The translations under genes and the position numbers were made by a program. Under the pieces are notes generated by a model. That model did not search any database. It was not told the origin of the DNA and saw nothing but the letters and a program-made list of their open reading frames with translations. Shown in pieces: positions 1-9,020 of a stretch of DNA of 64,000 bases (position 1 is the stretch's first letter; each line of letters starts with the position of its first letter). Origin of the DNA: Variovorax sp. YR216 (lineage in GTDB: Bacteria > Pseudomonadota > Gammaproteobacteria > Burkholderiales > Burkholderiaceae_C); the NCBI RefSeq assembly GCF_900107745.1, contig NZ_FNRO01000002.1, forward strand, positions 620,001 to 684,000. The letters run 5' to 3'.

Positions 1-476
1 GCGACTTCCGTGGTGCCCTTCTTGTGCCCGTCGAGCTCTTCGAGAACGATCATCGGCAGGAAGATGTCGTGCTCCTCGAAGCGGAAGAGGGACATCGGAT
101 CGTGCAGCAGCACGTTGGTGTCGAGCACGAAAAGCTTGGCCGGCCCGTTCGACTTGCTGCGCTTGGCGCGTTGCTGAGCCTGACGCACGGCTGCGGCAGA
201 TGTCTCCGCGACTTCCGAAGAGGTCGGAGACGGCGCTTTCGCGAGCGGAGTCGGAGCCTTCGCCTTGGGCGGGGAAAGGGTTTCGACACTTCCGCCCGCT
301 TCGCCATCGTGGCGATCGAACAGTTCGAGCGGCCGAGGCCCGGCCGTGCCGCCTTCTTCCGATTTCCGATCAGTGGAACGGCGACCGCTTCGGCCCTGCG
401 AAGACCGGGCGGGCGCATCGTGCGCGCTCGGCGAAAGCATGGCGGCACGTTTCGTGGGGGCGGGGGGCAGGGGCAT
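1..476 (-). CDS. PhoH-family protein with N-terminal PIN domain (partial, 5' end only)
   Basis: Only the first 158 codons are visible; the gene runs off the left edge. Residues 1 to about 112 are a low-complexity Pro/Ala/Lys/Ser-rich stretch. A PIN-domain start follows: KLFVLDTNVLLHDP, then FEEHDIFLPMIVLEELDGHK, with the conserved Asp of LDTN and the Glu pair of VLEELD. PIN plus a downstream PhoH-type P-loop ATPase is the usual architecture of this family, which is associated with RNA metabolism. The ATPase half is outside the window, so PhoH is inferred from the PIN start and from the position next to bcp. The start chosen is the ATG at 476; a second in-frame ATG lies 12 codons inside. Confidence 0.82.
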   Translation of the reverse strand, partial: MPLPPAPTKRAAMLSPSAHDAPARSSQGRSGRRSTDRKSEEGGTAGPRPLELFDRHDGEAGGSVETLSPPKAKAPTPLAKAPSPTSSEVAETSAAAVRQAQQRAKRSKSNGPAKLFVLDTNVLLHDPMSLFRFEEHDIFLPMIVLEELDGHKKGTTEV

Positions 477-510
477 GGGGCGGTTCGCTCGCAAGAATGA
501 AGGGGCCAGA

Positions 511-543
511 AAACGAAAAAGCCGCCTGAAGAACCTGGCGGCT
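511..543 (-). terminator. Rho-independent terminator of bcp
   Basis: On the minus strand the arms GCCGCC and GGCGGC (plus a flanking A-T pair) enclose a 10-nt loop and are followed by TTTTTCGTTTT. It lies between the end of bcp and the PhoH-family start, so it should end bcp transcription before that gene. Confidence 0.8.
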
Positions 544-666
544 TTGTTCGGTGGATGCGGTCGCGGAACTCAACGGCATGGAGCCATTATGCACATCGCG
601 AATGTCACTACCTCTGTTCGTTGCGCGTCGCCAACGGGGGGCGCGCAAAACCTCACACTTGGTCGA

Positions 667-1143
667 TCAGGCGGCTTTTTTGAGCGCCTTGACAGCTTTG
701 AGTACCTCGTCGACATGGCCGGGCACCTTGAGCCCGCGCCACTCGGCCTTGAGAACGCCGTCCGCACCGATCAGGAAGGTGCTGCGCTCGATGCCCTTGA
801 CCTTCTTGCCGTACATGATCTTGTTCTTGACGACGCCGAACATGTGGCACATTTTTTCTTCGGTGTCCGCGATCAGCTCGAAGGGGAGTTCGAGCTTGGC
901 CTTGAATTCGTCATGCGACTTCATGTTGTCGCGCGACACGCCGAACACTGTGGCGCCAGCCTTTTCGAAATCCTTGTAACGATCGCGGAACTGCATGGCT
1001 TCGGTCGTGCAGCCTGGCGTGTTGTCCTTGGGATAGAAGTACATCACCAGAACTTGGCCGAGATGCGAGGTGTTCGAGACCTTCAGGCCGCCGGTAGCAT
1101 TGGCGTCGAATTCGGGAATGGGTTTGTTGACAACGATCGCCAT
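667..1143 (-). CDS. bcp: Thiol peroxidase, BCP/PrxQ-type peroxiredoxin
   Basis: 158 aa, typical for BCP. It reduces hydrogen peroxide and organic hydroperoxides in the cytoplasm through a peroxidatic cysteine. That residue is Cys45 in PKDNTPGCTTEA. The resolving Cys that many BCPs carry five residues later is replaced by Met50. The only other cysteine is Cys99 (EEKMCHMFG), so this is either a one-Cys enzyme or one that resolves through Cys99. The ATG at 1143 has a GGAGA Shine-Dalgarno about 12 nt upstream. A clear terminator follows the gene. Confidence 0.95.
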   Translation of the reverse strand: MAIVVNKPIPEFDANATGGLKVSNTSHLGQVLVMYFYPKDNTPGCTTEAMQFRDRYKDFEKAGATVFGVSRDNMKSHDEFKAKLELPFELIADTEEKMCHMFGVVKNKIMYGKKVKGIERSTFLIGADGVLKAEWRGLKVPGHVDEVLKAVKALKKAA

Positions 1144-1266
1144 GAAACTTGTTTTCTCCGGTTTGATTCCATGCCCGAACGAGTCGAGTCCATGGAGGGG
1201 ATTGGTCGTTGCTAGATGAGGGCGGGCCGCCGGCTTGCAACCCGCAATTTTACCTCGAAATGCCTC

Positions 1267-1653
1267 TTACTGCCTGCCCGGGGCCTCCTCAATAAGGAGG
1301 GCGGCAATCACGTGCCGGCCTTCACTCGCGAGGATGTTGTAGGTGCGGCAGGCCGCCGCCGTGTCCATCGTCTCGACGCCGGTCCGCTGAGCCATGAGCG
1401 GCTGGAGCCAGACCGGCTTCGGAAACCGGATGCGTGCTCCGCTGCCGAAAATGATCAATTCGGCCCCCAGCGACGCCAGTTGGGCGAAGTGACCCGGCCC
1501 CAATTCATCGAAATGCGTGCAATTCCACGTGAAGCGCTCGCCGCGCGAGCCGACGACGACGCTGGCGTCGACGCGTTCGTTGTTGATGGCCACCCAGCCT
1601 GGGCCATGTGCAGTCAGTGTCTGGACGTCGGATTTGTCGGGCTGGAGCTTCAT
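1267..1653 (-). CDS. Mth938-like domain protein (DUF498 family)
   Basis: 128 aa, a single small domain of the Mth938/NDUFAF3 fold. Recognisable stretches are GPGWVAINNERV, ELIIFGSGARIRFP and the end VIAALLIEE. Bacterial members have no established reaction; eukaryotic NDUFAF3 helps assemble respiratory complex I. The protein has no signal peptide or membrane segment and is probably cytoplasmic. It is divergent from alaA, and on the minus strand a TATAAT-like -10 lies about 28 nt before the ATG. The family call is good and the function is unknown. Confidence 0.85.
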   Translation of the reverse strand: MKLQPDKSDVQTLTAHGPGWVAINNERVDASVVVGSRGERFTWNCTHFDELGPGHFAQLASLGAELIIFGSGARIRFPKPVWLQPLMAQRTGVETMDTAAACRTYNILASEGRHVIAALLIEEAPGRQ

Positions 1654-1719
1654 CGGGAACGGCGGGGAACTGTGGTCAAATTATAGGTTTTCCCCTGCGC
1701 AGACCCCCTTGGAGGGACT

Positions 1720-2943
1720 TTGAAACCGCTCAAGAAATCGGCCAAGCTGGCCAACGTGCTTTACGACATCCGTGGCCCGATCATGGACGCCGCCAAGCAG
1801 ATGGAGGAAGAGGGCCAGAAGATCATCAAGCTCAACATCGGCAATCTGGCCGTGTTCGGCTTCGATGCACCCGAAGAGGTCCAGCAGGACATGATCCGCA
1901 ACCTGCCCGCATCGGCGGGCTATTCGGACAGCAAGGGCATCTTCGCGGCACGCAAGGCGGTGATGCACGAGACGCAGAAGCAGGGGATCGCGGGCGTCAC
2001 GCTCGATGACATCTATCTCGGTAATGGCGCGAGCGAGCTGATCGCGATGGCGACCAACGCGCTGCTCAACGATGGTGACGAACTGTTGCTGCCCGCGCCC
2101 GACTATCCGCTGTGGACCGCTGTGGCGAGCCTGTCTGGCGGCAAGCCCGTGCATTACCTCTGCGACGAGGACAACGGCTGGATGCCCAGCCTCGACGACA
2201 TTCGTGCCAAGGTCACCCCTCGTACCAAGGGCATCGTCGTCATCAATCCGAACAACCCGACCGGTGCGCTGTATTCGGATGAGCTGCTCATGGGCATCGT
2301 CGAGATCGCGCGAGAGCACGGCCTCGTGATCTTCGCCGACGAGGTCTACGACAAGGTGCTCTACGACGGCGTCAAGCACACCGCGATTGCGAGCCTGTCG
2401 AAGGACGTGCTCACGCTCACCTTCAACTCGCTGTCCAAGAGCTATCGCTCGTGCGGTTACCGCGCCGGCTGGCTGGTGGTGTCGGGCGACAAGAAGATGG
2501 CGCGCGACTACATCGAGGGGCTCAACATGCTCTCGAACATGCGCCTGTGCGCCAACGTCCCAGGCCAGTGGGCGATCCAGACTGCGCTCGGCGGCTACCA
2601 GAGCATCAACGAACTCGTGAGCCCCGGCGGGCGCTTGCGCCGCCAGCGCGACCTGGCCTACGAACTCATCACCGCGATCCCGGGCGTGAGCTGCGTCAAG
2701 CCGAGCGCTGCGCTCTACATGTTCCCGAAGCTCGATCCGAAGGTCTATCCGATCGAGGACGACCGGCAGTTCTTCCTCGACCTGCTCAAGGAGACCAAGG
2801 TGATGCTGGTCCAGGGCACCGGCTTCAACTGGAAGACGCCCGATCACTTCCGCATTGTTTTCCTGCCCCACGAGGAGGATCTGCGCGAGGCCATCAACCG
2901 CATTGCCGGCTTTCTCGAACGCTACCGGAACCGGCTCGCCTGA
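1720..2943 (+). CDS. alaA: Glutamate-pyruvate (alanine) aminotransferase, AlaA/AlaC type
   Basis: 407 aa, fold-type I PLP aminotransferase of class I/II. The N-terminus KKSAKLANVLYDIRGP closely resembles E. coli AlaA (405 aa). The PLP-binding lysine is Lys240 in SLSKSYRSCGYRAGW, with INPNNPTGALY and FADEVYDK as further cofactor motifs. It makes alanine from pyruvate and glutamate. The start is TTG at 1720, chosen because GGAGGGA lies four bases upstream at the right spacing. It begins the alaA-hom-thrC run, a common betaproteobacterial order, so the three are likely cotranscribed. Confidence 0.93.
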   Translation: MKPLKKSAKLANVLYDIRGPIMDAAKQMEEEGQKIIKLNIGNLAVFGFDAPEEVQQDMIRNLPASAGYSDSKGIFAARKAVMHETQKQGIAGVTLDDIYLGNGASELIAMATNALLNDGDELLLPAPDYPLWTAVASLSGGKPVHYLCDEDNGWMPSLDDIRAKVTPRTKGIVVINPNNPTGALYSDELLMGIVEIAREHGLVIFADEVYDKVLYDGVKHTAIASLSKDVLTLTFNSLSKSYRSCGYRAGWLVVSGDKKMARDYIEGLNMLSNMRLCANVPGQWAIQTALGGYQSINELVSPGGRLRRQRDLAYELITAIPGVSCVKPSAALYMFPKLDPKVYPIEDDRQFFLDLLKETKVMLVQGTGFNWKTPDHFRIVFLPHEEDLREAINRIAGFLERYRNRLA

Positions 2944-2993
2944 TCCGCCGGCCGGCCTTGCCTTTCCCGCTTTCCCGCATTGAAGACGAAATC

Positions 2994-4316
2994 ATGAAAC
3001 CCATCCAAGTTGGCCTGCTCGGCATCGGCACGGTCGGTAGCGGCACCTTCAAGGTGCTCCAGCGCAATCAGGAAGAAATCAAGCGCCGCGCCGGCCGCGG
3101 CATCGAGATCACCATGGTCGCCGACCTCGACACGGCGCGCGCCAAGGCCGTTGTCGGCGAGGGCGTGAAGGTCGTGGGCGACGCACGAGCGGTGATTGCC
3201 AACCCCGACATCGACATCGTGATCGAGCTCATCGGCGGCTACGGCATCGCGAAGCAGCTCGTGCTCGAAGCCATCGCTGCAGGCAAGCACGTGGTGACTG
3301 CCAACAAGGCGCTGCTTGCGGTTCACGGTACCGAGATCTTTGCGGCCGCGCATGCCAAGGGCGTCATGGTCGCGTTCGAGGCCGCGGTCGCAGGCGGCAT
3401 CCCGATCATCAAGGCGCTGCGCGAAGGCCTCACGGCCAACAGCATCCAGTGGATCGCCGGCATCATCAACGGCACCACCAACTTCATCCTGTCGGAGATG
3501 CGGGACAAGGGGCTCGACTTCGATACGGTGCTCAAGGAAGCGCAGCGCCTCGGCTATGCAGAGGCCGACCCGACCTTCGACATCGAAGGCGTCGATGCCG
3601 CGCACAAGGTCACGATCATGAGCGCGATCGCATTCGGCATCCCGGTGCAGTTCGACAAGGCCCATGTCGAAGGCATCACCAAGCTCGCCGCGCAGGACAT
3701 CAAGTACGCCGAGCAGCTCGGCTATCGCATCAAGCTCCTGGGCGTGACCAAGCGCAAGGCGCACGGCATCGAGCTGCGCGTGCATCCCTCGCTGGTGCCG
3801 TCGAAGCGCCTCCTTGCCAACGTCGAAGGCGCGATGAACGCCGTGGTGGTCAATGGCGATGCCGTTGGCACCACCCTCTACTACGGCAAGGGCGCGGGCA
3901 GCGAGCCCACCGCCAGCGCCGTCATCGCCGATCTGGTCGACATCGCCCGCCTGCACACCGCCGACGCGGCCCACCGCGTGCCGCACCTCGCGTTCCATCC
4001 CGACGCGATGAGCGACCTGAAGGTCCTGCCCATGTCGGAAGTGGTGACCAGCTATTACCTGCGCATGCGCGTAGCCGACGAAGCGGGCGTGCTCGCCAAG
4101 GTCACTGGCCTGCTCGCGAGCGCCGGCATCAGCATCGACGCGGTTCTGCAGCGCGAAGCCGACGAAGTGGGCGGCGAAGGCTCGACGCAGACCGACCTCA
4201 TCATCCTCACGCACGACACGCGCGAAGGCACGCTCGACGAGGTGCTTGCCCAGGTGCAGGCGCTGCCGACCGTGCTCGCGCCCATCGTGCGGATTCGCAA
4301 GGAAGAGCTGTCCTGA
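2994..4316 (+). CDS. hom: Homoserine dehydrogenase
   Basis: 440 aa. It reduces aspartate semialdehyde to homoserine, the branch point to threonine and methionine. The NAD(P)-binding loop GLLGIGTVGSG is at residues 7-17, the conserved TANKALL (Lys105), GIINGTTNF at about 157 and AEADPTFDIEGVDAAHK at about 189-205. A C-terminal ACT domain (about residues 355-430) suggests threonine feedback control, as is usual in this form. The ATG at 2994 was chosen because translation matches the family from there, although the frame stays open further upstream. The stop overlaps the thrC start (TGATG), implying translational coupling. Confidence 0.96.
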   Translation: MKPIQVGLLGIGTVGSGTFKVLQRNQEEIKRRAGRGIEITMVADLDTARAKAVVGEGVKVVGDARAVIANPDIDIVIELIGGYGIAKQLVLEAIAAGKHVVTANKALLAVHGTEIFAAAHAKGVMVAFEAAVAGGIPIIKALREGLTANSIQWIAGIINGTTNFILSEMRDKGLDFDTVLKEAQRLGYAEADPTFDIEGVDAAHKVTIMSAIAFGIPVQFDKAHVEGITKLAAQDIKYAEQLGYRIKLLGVTKRKAHGIELRVHPSLVPSKRLLANVEGAMNAVVVNGDAVGTTLYYGKGAGSEPTASAVIADLVDIARLHTADAAHRVPHLAFHPDAMSDLKVLPMSEVVTSYYLRMRVADEAGVLAKVTGLLASAGISIDAVLQREADEVGGEGSTQTDLIILTHDTREGTLDEVLAQVQALPTVLAPIVRIRKEELS

Positions 4317-5731
4317 TGCGCTATCTCTCCACGCGCGGCCATCCCGAGCGTCGCCGCTTCTGCGAAATCCTGCTGGAAGGCCTCGCGCCCGATGGCGGGC
4401 TGTATCTGCCGGAGCACTATCCGAAGGTCGACGCGGCCCAGCTCGCCAAGTGGCGCAGCCTGCCGTATGCGGAACTCGCCTTCGAGATCCTGTCGCTCTA
4501 CGTCGACGACATCCCGGCTGCCGATCTGAAGGCGATCTGCGCGAAGACCTACACCGAGGAGGTGTTCGGCACGCCCGACATCGTGCCGCTGCGCGAGCTC
4601 GAGGATGGCGTCTATATCGAAGCCCTGTCCAACGGCCCGACGCTGGCCTTCAAGGACATGGCGATGCAGCTCCTGGGCAACCTGTTCGAGTACGAGCTTG
4701 GGCGACGCGGCGAGCAGCTCAACATCCTCGGCGCGACCAGCGGCGACACCGGCAGCGCCGCCGAGTACGCCATGCGCGGCAAGAAGGGCGTGCGCGTCTT
4801 CATGACCTCGCCGGACGGGCGCATGAGTCCGTTCCAGCAGGCGCAGATGTTCAGCCTGCAGGACGAAAACATCCACAACATCGCCGTCGCGGGCGTCTTC
4901 GACGACTGCCAGGACATCGTCAAGGCGGTGTCCAACGACCTCGCGTTCAAGCGCAAGTACAAGATCGGCACCGTCAACTCGATCAACTGGGCGCGGCTGC
5001 TGGCGCAGGTCGTGTACTACTTCGCCGGCTACTTCCACGCCACGGCGAGCAACGACAAGCCGGTGAGCTTCACCGTGCCCTCGGGCAACTTCGGCAACGT
5101 TTGTGCAGGCCATGTGGCGCGCATGATGGGTTTGCCGATCCACACGCTCGTGGTGGCAACGAACGAGAACGACGTGCTCGACGAGTTCTTCCGCACCGGC
5201 ATCTACCGGGTCCGTTCTGCGGCCGATACGCACGAGACCTCGAGCCCATCGATGGATATCTCGAAGGCCAGCAATTTCGAGCGGTTCATCTTCGATCTGG
5301 TCGGTCGCGATGCCGTCAAGAGCCGTGGATTGTTCGAGGGCGAACTGGGCCGCACCGGCCGCTTCGATCTCAGCGGTGATCCGGTGTTTGCGAAAGCCGC
5401 CACCGAATTCGGCTTCGCGAGCAGCAGAAGCACGCATGCCGACCGTCTTGCGACGATCCGCGACACCGACAAGCGCTTCGCGACCTTGATCGACACGCAC
5501 ACCGCCGACGGCCTCAAGGCCGCGCGCGAGCACCTTGTGCCGGGCGTGCCGATGATCGTTCTCGAAACGGCGCTGCCGATCAAGTTCGCCGAGACCATCG
5601 TCGAGGCCCTGGGCCATGAGCCCGAACGTCCCGCGCGCTTCCAGGGCATCGAGGATCTGCCCAAGCGGGTCGTCAAGCTCCCCGCCGATGTGGAGGCGGT
5701 CAAGGCCTACATCGCGAAGCATTGCGATTGA
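4316..5731 (+). CDS. thrC: Threonine synthase
   Basis: 471 aa. A PLP enzyme that converts O-phosphohomoserine to threonine and is the last step after hom. The PLP lysine is Lys113 in NGPTLAFKDMAMQLLG. LGATSGDTGSAAEYA binds the phosphate and PSGNFGNVCAGHVARMMG is the second signature. The N-terminus (MRYLSTRG) is the usual one for the long class of threonine synthases. Its ATG overlaps the hom stop codon by one base. A dispersed repeat follows immediately, before mobB. Confidence 0.96.
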   Translation: MRYLSTRGHPERRRFCEILLEGLAPDGGLYLPEHYPKVDAAQLAKWRSLPYAELAFEILSLYVDDIPAADLKAICAKTYTEEVFGTPDIVPLRELEDGVYIEALSNGPTLAFKDMAMQLLGNLFEYELGRRGEQLNILGATSGDTGSAAEYAMRGKKGVRVFMTSPDGRMSPFQQAQMFSLQDENIHNIAVAGVFDDCQDIVKAVSNDLAFKRKYKIGTVNSINWARLLAQVVYYFAGYFHATASNDKPVSFTVPSGNFGNVCAGHVARMMGLPIHTLVVATNENDVLDEFFRTGIYRVRSAADTHETSSPSMDISKASNFERFIFDLVGRDAVKSRGLFEGELGRTGRFDLSGDPVFAKAATEFGFASSRSTHADRLATIRDTDKRFATLIDTHTADGLKAAREHLVPGVPMIVLETALPIKFAETIVEALGHEPERPARFQGIEDLPKRVVKLPADVEAVKAYIAKHCD

Positions 5732-5753
5732 GATGAAGCTGGCTCTGCCCAAC

Positions 5754-5848
5754 CCAGGGCGCCCGCGGAACCGGCTTGGCCGGGCCGCTGTGTGCGCCCC
5801 CGGAGAGGGGGTTGGCGTAGCGACACGAAGTGCGCGAAGCCTGCGGGA
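5754..5848 (+). repeat. Dispersed intergenic repeat, copy A
   Basis: About 95 bp between thrC and mobB. The pattern is CGCGGAACCGGCT, then GCCGGGCCG, a C-run/G-run hairpin (GCGCCCCCGGAGAGGGGG), then GCGACACGAAGTGCGCGAAGCCTG. It matches the copies at 9534 and 29927. The first segment can fold on itself (CCGGCTTGGCCGG) and so can the second. The right edge lies seven bases before the mobB ATG, so the repeat supplies most of the mobB leader. Confidence 0.8.
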
Positions 5849-5854
5849 AATTTC

Positions 5855-6400
5855 ATGAAGATCATTGGATTCGCCGGCTTCTCGGGTGCGGGAAAGACGA
5901 CGCTCGTCGAGCGATTGATCCCCGTGCTCAAGCGGAAGGGCCAGCGCGTCTCGGTGGTCAAGCATGCGCACCACAAGTTCGACATCGACCATCCGGGCAA
6001 GGACACGTTCCGGCACCGCGAGGCCGGGGCCTTCGAAGTGGTGGTCGGCTCGGACAAGCGCCTGGCGCTCATTCGCGAGTTCGACGCGCCAACCCAGCTC
6101 GGCGTGCACGACCTGATCGCGGAACTCGATCCCGGCGTCGACTGGGTGCTGGTGGAAGGCTTCAAGCACAGTGATCTGCGCAAGCTCGAGGTGTGGCGCG
6201 CGCCTGCGGAAGGCGAAGATGCCCGGCCCGTCCGCTACACCGAGGACGGCTTCATCGTCGGCATCGCCACCAACACCCCGCAGAGCCTTCCGCAAGCGAC
6301 CGAACTGCCGATCTTTGACCTCGACGACGTCGATGGCATCGCCGAGTGGCTTCTGCTGCATGCCGAACGATTCGAATACAAGGTGAAGCACCATGGCTGA
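5855..6400 (+). CDS. mobB: Molybdopterin-guanine dinucleotide biosynthesis adapter protein MobB
   Basis: 181 aa. P-loop GTPase that assists MobA in attaching GMP to molybdopterin. The Walker A is GFSGAGKTTL at residues 8-17. VVKHAHHKFDIDHPGKDT and WVLVEGFKHSDLRKLEV are family signatures. The ATG at 5855 gives the standard MKIIGFAGFSGAGKT start; the frame is open upstream only through the repeat sequence. The last 8 bases overlap moeA, so the two are probably translated together in a molybdenum-cofactor operon. Confidence 0.93.
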   Translation: MKIIGFAGFSGAGKTTLVERLIPVLKRKGQRVSVVKHAHHKFDIDHPGKDTFRHREAGAFEVVVGSDKRLALIREFDAPTQLGVHDLIAELDPGVDWVLVEGFKHSDLRKLEVWRAPAEGEDARPVRYTEDGFIVGIATNTPQSLPQATELPIFDLDDVDGIAEWLLLHAERFEYKVKHHG

Positions 6401-7640
6401 AACGACCTCGCGTCCCCCTCTGATGGCGCTCGATGAAGCGCTTTCGCGCCTGCTCGCAGCGGCTTCGCCCCAACTCGGAGCCGAAAGCGTGTCGACTTTC
6501 GAAGCCGACGGCCGGGTGCTTGCGCAGGACGTGGTCTCGGGGCTCACCGTGCCGCCGCGCGACAACAGCTCGATGGACGGCTACGCGGTGCGCGCTGCCG
6601 ATTGCGCGACGGCCGGGGCCGTGCTGCGTGTCGCCCAGCGCATTCCGGCCGGCACCGTCGGCACGCCGCTCGCGGCCGGCACCGCGGCACGGATCTTCAC
6701 CGGCGCGCAGATTCCCGAAGGGGCGGATGCGGTCGTGATGCAGGAAGACACGCAGGCAATTGCCGAGGAAGGCAGCCTGGGCAGCGTGCGCATCGAGATC
6801 GCCCCGGCGCCGGGTCAATGGATTCGCCGTGCCGGCGAGGACGTCGCGGCCGGCGACGTCGTTCTGTCAAAGGGCGACCGGCTCACCCCCGCGGGTCTGG
6901 GCCTGGCGGCGAGCGTCGGATTCGCCCAGCTCGAGGTGTCCAGGCGTCCGCGCGTCGCGTTGCTGTCCACCGGCGACGAACTCGTGATGCCCGGCGAGGT
7001 CGCACCCGATGCGATGAAGCCGGGCTCGATCTACAACTCCAACCGCTTCTTCATGCGTGCGCTGCTCAAGCGCTTCGGCTGCGAGGTCAACGACCTCGGC
7101 ATCGTCCCGGACCGCCGCGAGGCGACCATCGAGGCGCTGCGCGAAGCGTCGCAACGCAACGACCTGATCATCACCACGGGCGGCGTCTCGGTGGGCGAGG
7201 AAGACCACATCAAGGCCGCCGTGCAGCATCTGGGTCAGCTCGAACTCTGGTCGCTGTCGATGAAGCCCGGCAAGCCCTTCGCCTACGGCCGCATCGGGAA
7301 CGCGCATCTGACCGGCCTTCCCGGCAATCCGGTGTCCAGTTTTCTGACGTTCCTGCTGCTCGTCAGACCCTTCCTTCTCACGCTGCAGGGCGCCAAGCGT
7401 GTCGCGATCGAGCCGGTGGCGATGCGCGCCGATTTCGATTGGCCGCGTGCCGATCGTCGCCGCGAGTTCCTGCGTGCACGCCGCAACGCGGCGGGCGGCC
7501 TGGACCTCTTTGCCAACCAGAGTTCGGGCGTGCTGACGTCCACCGTCTGGGGTGACGGCGTGATCGACACGCCCGCCGGCCAACCGTTCAAGGCCGGGGA
7601 CATGGTCCAGTTCATCCCCTTCCCATCGTTGCTGGCCTGA
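6393..7640 (+). CDS. moeA: Molybdopterin molybdenumtransferase MoeA
   Basis: 415 aa, the usual length. It inserts molybdate into adenylylated molybdopterin. Signatures are PPRDNSSMDGYAVRA in domain III, FTGAQIPEGADAVVMQED, STGDELVMPGE, the MoCF-fold motif ITTGGVSVGEEDH and KPGKPFAYGRI followed by GLPGNPVSS. The domain order is that of E. coli MoeA. It overlaps mobB by 8 nt and ends 2 nt before moaD, so mobB-moeA-moaD is one transcription unit. Confidence 0.96.
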   Translation: MAETTSRPPLMALDEALSRLLAAASPQLGAESVSTFEADGRVLAQDVVSGLTVPPRDNSSMDGYAVRAADCATAGAVLRVAQRIPAGTVGTPLAAGTAARIFTGAQIPEGADAVVMQEDTQAIAEEGSLGSVRIEIAPAPGQWIRRAGEDVAAGDVVLSKGDRLTPAGLGLAASVGFAQLEVSRRPRVALLSTGDELVMPGEVAPDAMKPGSIYNSNRFFMRALLKRFGCEVNDLGIVPDRREATIEALREASQRNDLIITTGGVSVGEEDHIKAAVQHLGQLELWSLSMKPGKPFAYGRIGNAHLTGLPGNPVSSFLTFLLLVRPFLLTLQGAKRVAIEPVAMRADFDWPRADRRREFLRARRNAAGGLDLFANQSSGVLTSTVWGDGVIDTPAGQPFKAGDMVQFIPFPSLLA

Positions 7641-7642
7641 AC

Positions 7643-7894
7643 ATGAAGATCAACGTCCGCTATTTCGCCTCCGTGCGCGAAGCGCTCGGCACGGGCGCCG
7701 AGGCGATCGACACCTCGGCGCCCGATCTCGGCGCGCTGCGTGACGAGCTGATCGCGCGCGGCGAGCCGCACGCCAGTGCCCTGGCGCGAGGCCGTGCGGT
7801 GCGCATGGCGCTCGACCAGGTCATGAGCGGCGAGCAGGCCGCGCTGCGCGAGGGCAGCGAGGTGGCCTTCTTTCCGCCTGTCACCGGCGGTTGA
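7643..7894 (+). CDS. moaD: Molybdopterin synthase small subunit MoaD
   Basis: 83 aa, beta-grasp sulfur carrier. It ends in PPVTGG, the Gly-Gly that is adenylated and thiocarboxylated before sulfur is passed to MoaE-bound precursor Z. It starts two bases after moeA ends. The 3' end overlaps the convergent dapA-like gene by 14 bp. Its partner moaE lies about 1.1 kb away, on the far side of that opposing gene. Confidence 0.95.
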   Translation: MKINVRYFASVREALGTGAEAIDTSAPDLGALRDELIARGEPHASALARGRAVRMALDQVMSGEQAALREGSEVAFFPPVTGG

Positions 7895-8771
7895 TCGCCG
7901 CGTCGATCTCGAGCAGTCGATCCAGCAGGTTCGCCGGCGAGCGGGTCATCGGCGGGCGCAACTCATCGGCGATCAGCCCTTCGTGCGCGAGCAATGCCTT
8001 GATCGGGCCCGGGTTCGCGTCGGCAAAAAGCGCCTCGATCAATGGGAGCAGCGGCTGCCATAGCGCCCGCGCTTCCTTGAGCCTTTCTTCGCCCAGCAAG
8101 CGAAGCACGCCGACGAATCGCGATGTCTGCACATGCGCGCTCGCGGCGATGGCGCCGGCGCCGCCTTCCGCGACTGTGCTGAACAGCTGGGCGTCTTCTC
8201 CCGCGAGCACCTGGAGGCGGCCGTCCGCGATGAGTGCACGTGTCTTGGCCGCGTCGCCGCCGCAGTCCTTGATCGCGCGAATGCGCGGGTGTGCGGCCAG
8301 CGAGAGCAAGGTATCCCGCGCGATCGCAATGCCCGTGCGGTACGGAATGTCGTAGATCACGATCGGAACGGCGCTGGCGTCGGCGATCGCCATGAACCAG
8401 TCCCGAATGCCGCCCTGCGAGGGACGGATGTAGTTCGGCGCCGGAACCAGGAGCCCGGCGATCCCGTGCTCGCCGAGCCGCCGCACCCAGGCGAGCGTCT
8501 TGCCGAGGTGATAGCCCGAAATCCCCATGATGCGCGGCACCGAGGGCGCGGCGCGGCCGACCGTGTCCAGCACCGCGAGTTGCTCGTCTTCGTCCAGGGC
8601 CGCCGCCTCGCCGGTCGAGCCGCAGACCACGAAGCCGGCGATGCCCGTCGGCGCGAGCCGTTCGACCAGCCGGGCCAGCGCAGAGTGATCCACCGCACCG
8701 CCCTGGAACGGTGTGACGAGCGGGATCCAGAGCCCGGAAAAGTCAGGCGAATGATGGGGGGTGATTTGCAC
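7881..8771 (-). CDS. Dihydrodipicolinate synthase (DapA)-family aldolase
   Basis: 296 aa from the GTG at 8771, preceded by AAAGGAAA. The frame stays open for a further 32 codons, but family similarity begins at SGLWIPLVTPF. A class I TIM-barrel aldolase: GSTGEAAALDEDE binds the keto acid, IVIYDIPYRTG carries the catalytic Tyr, and RAIKDCGGD the Schiff-base Lys. DapA itself makes 4-hydroxy-tetrahydrodipicolinate for lysine, but paralogues cleave other 2-keto acids. With no lysine genes nearby, the substrate cannot be told from sequence. It is inserted head-on between moaD and moaE. Confidence 0.8.
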   Translation of the reverse strand: MQITPHHSPDFSGLWIPLVTPFQGGAVDHSALARLVERLAPTGIAGFVVCGSTGEAAALDEDEQLAVLDTVGRAAPSVPRIMGISGYHLGKTLAWVRRLGEHGIAGLLVPAPNYIRPSQGGIRDWFMAIADASAVPIVIYDIPYRTGIAIARDTLLSLAAHPRIRAIKDCGGDAAKTRALIADGRLQVLAGEDAQLFSTVAEGGAGAIAASAHVQTSRFVGVLRLLGEERLKEARALWQPLLPLIEALFADANPGPIKALLAHEGLIADELRPPMTRSPANLLDRLLEIDAAINRR

Positions 8772-9020
8772 GCGGTTTCCTTTCAGGAATCGACCGATGG
8801 AAGAACCACCGTCGAATGCGCGCACACAACCGGCTGCAGCCTGAGCCTTGCGGGTTCCGTCGCTCATCCGACGACGGAACCGAAGCTCCGGTCAGATGAG
8901 CTTGGTTTTTTTGGATTTGCCTTGCAGCAGCGCGCAGGTCGCGTCTTCGAACGAAGACAGGAGGCGTAGCGGGGCGTTGCAGGGCATCGCGCGAGTCTAT
9001 CGCAGTGCCACAATCCCCGG

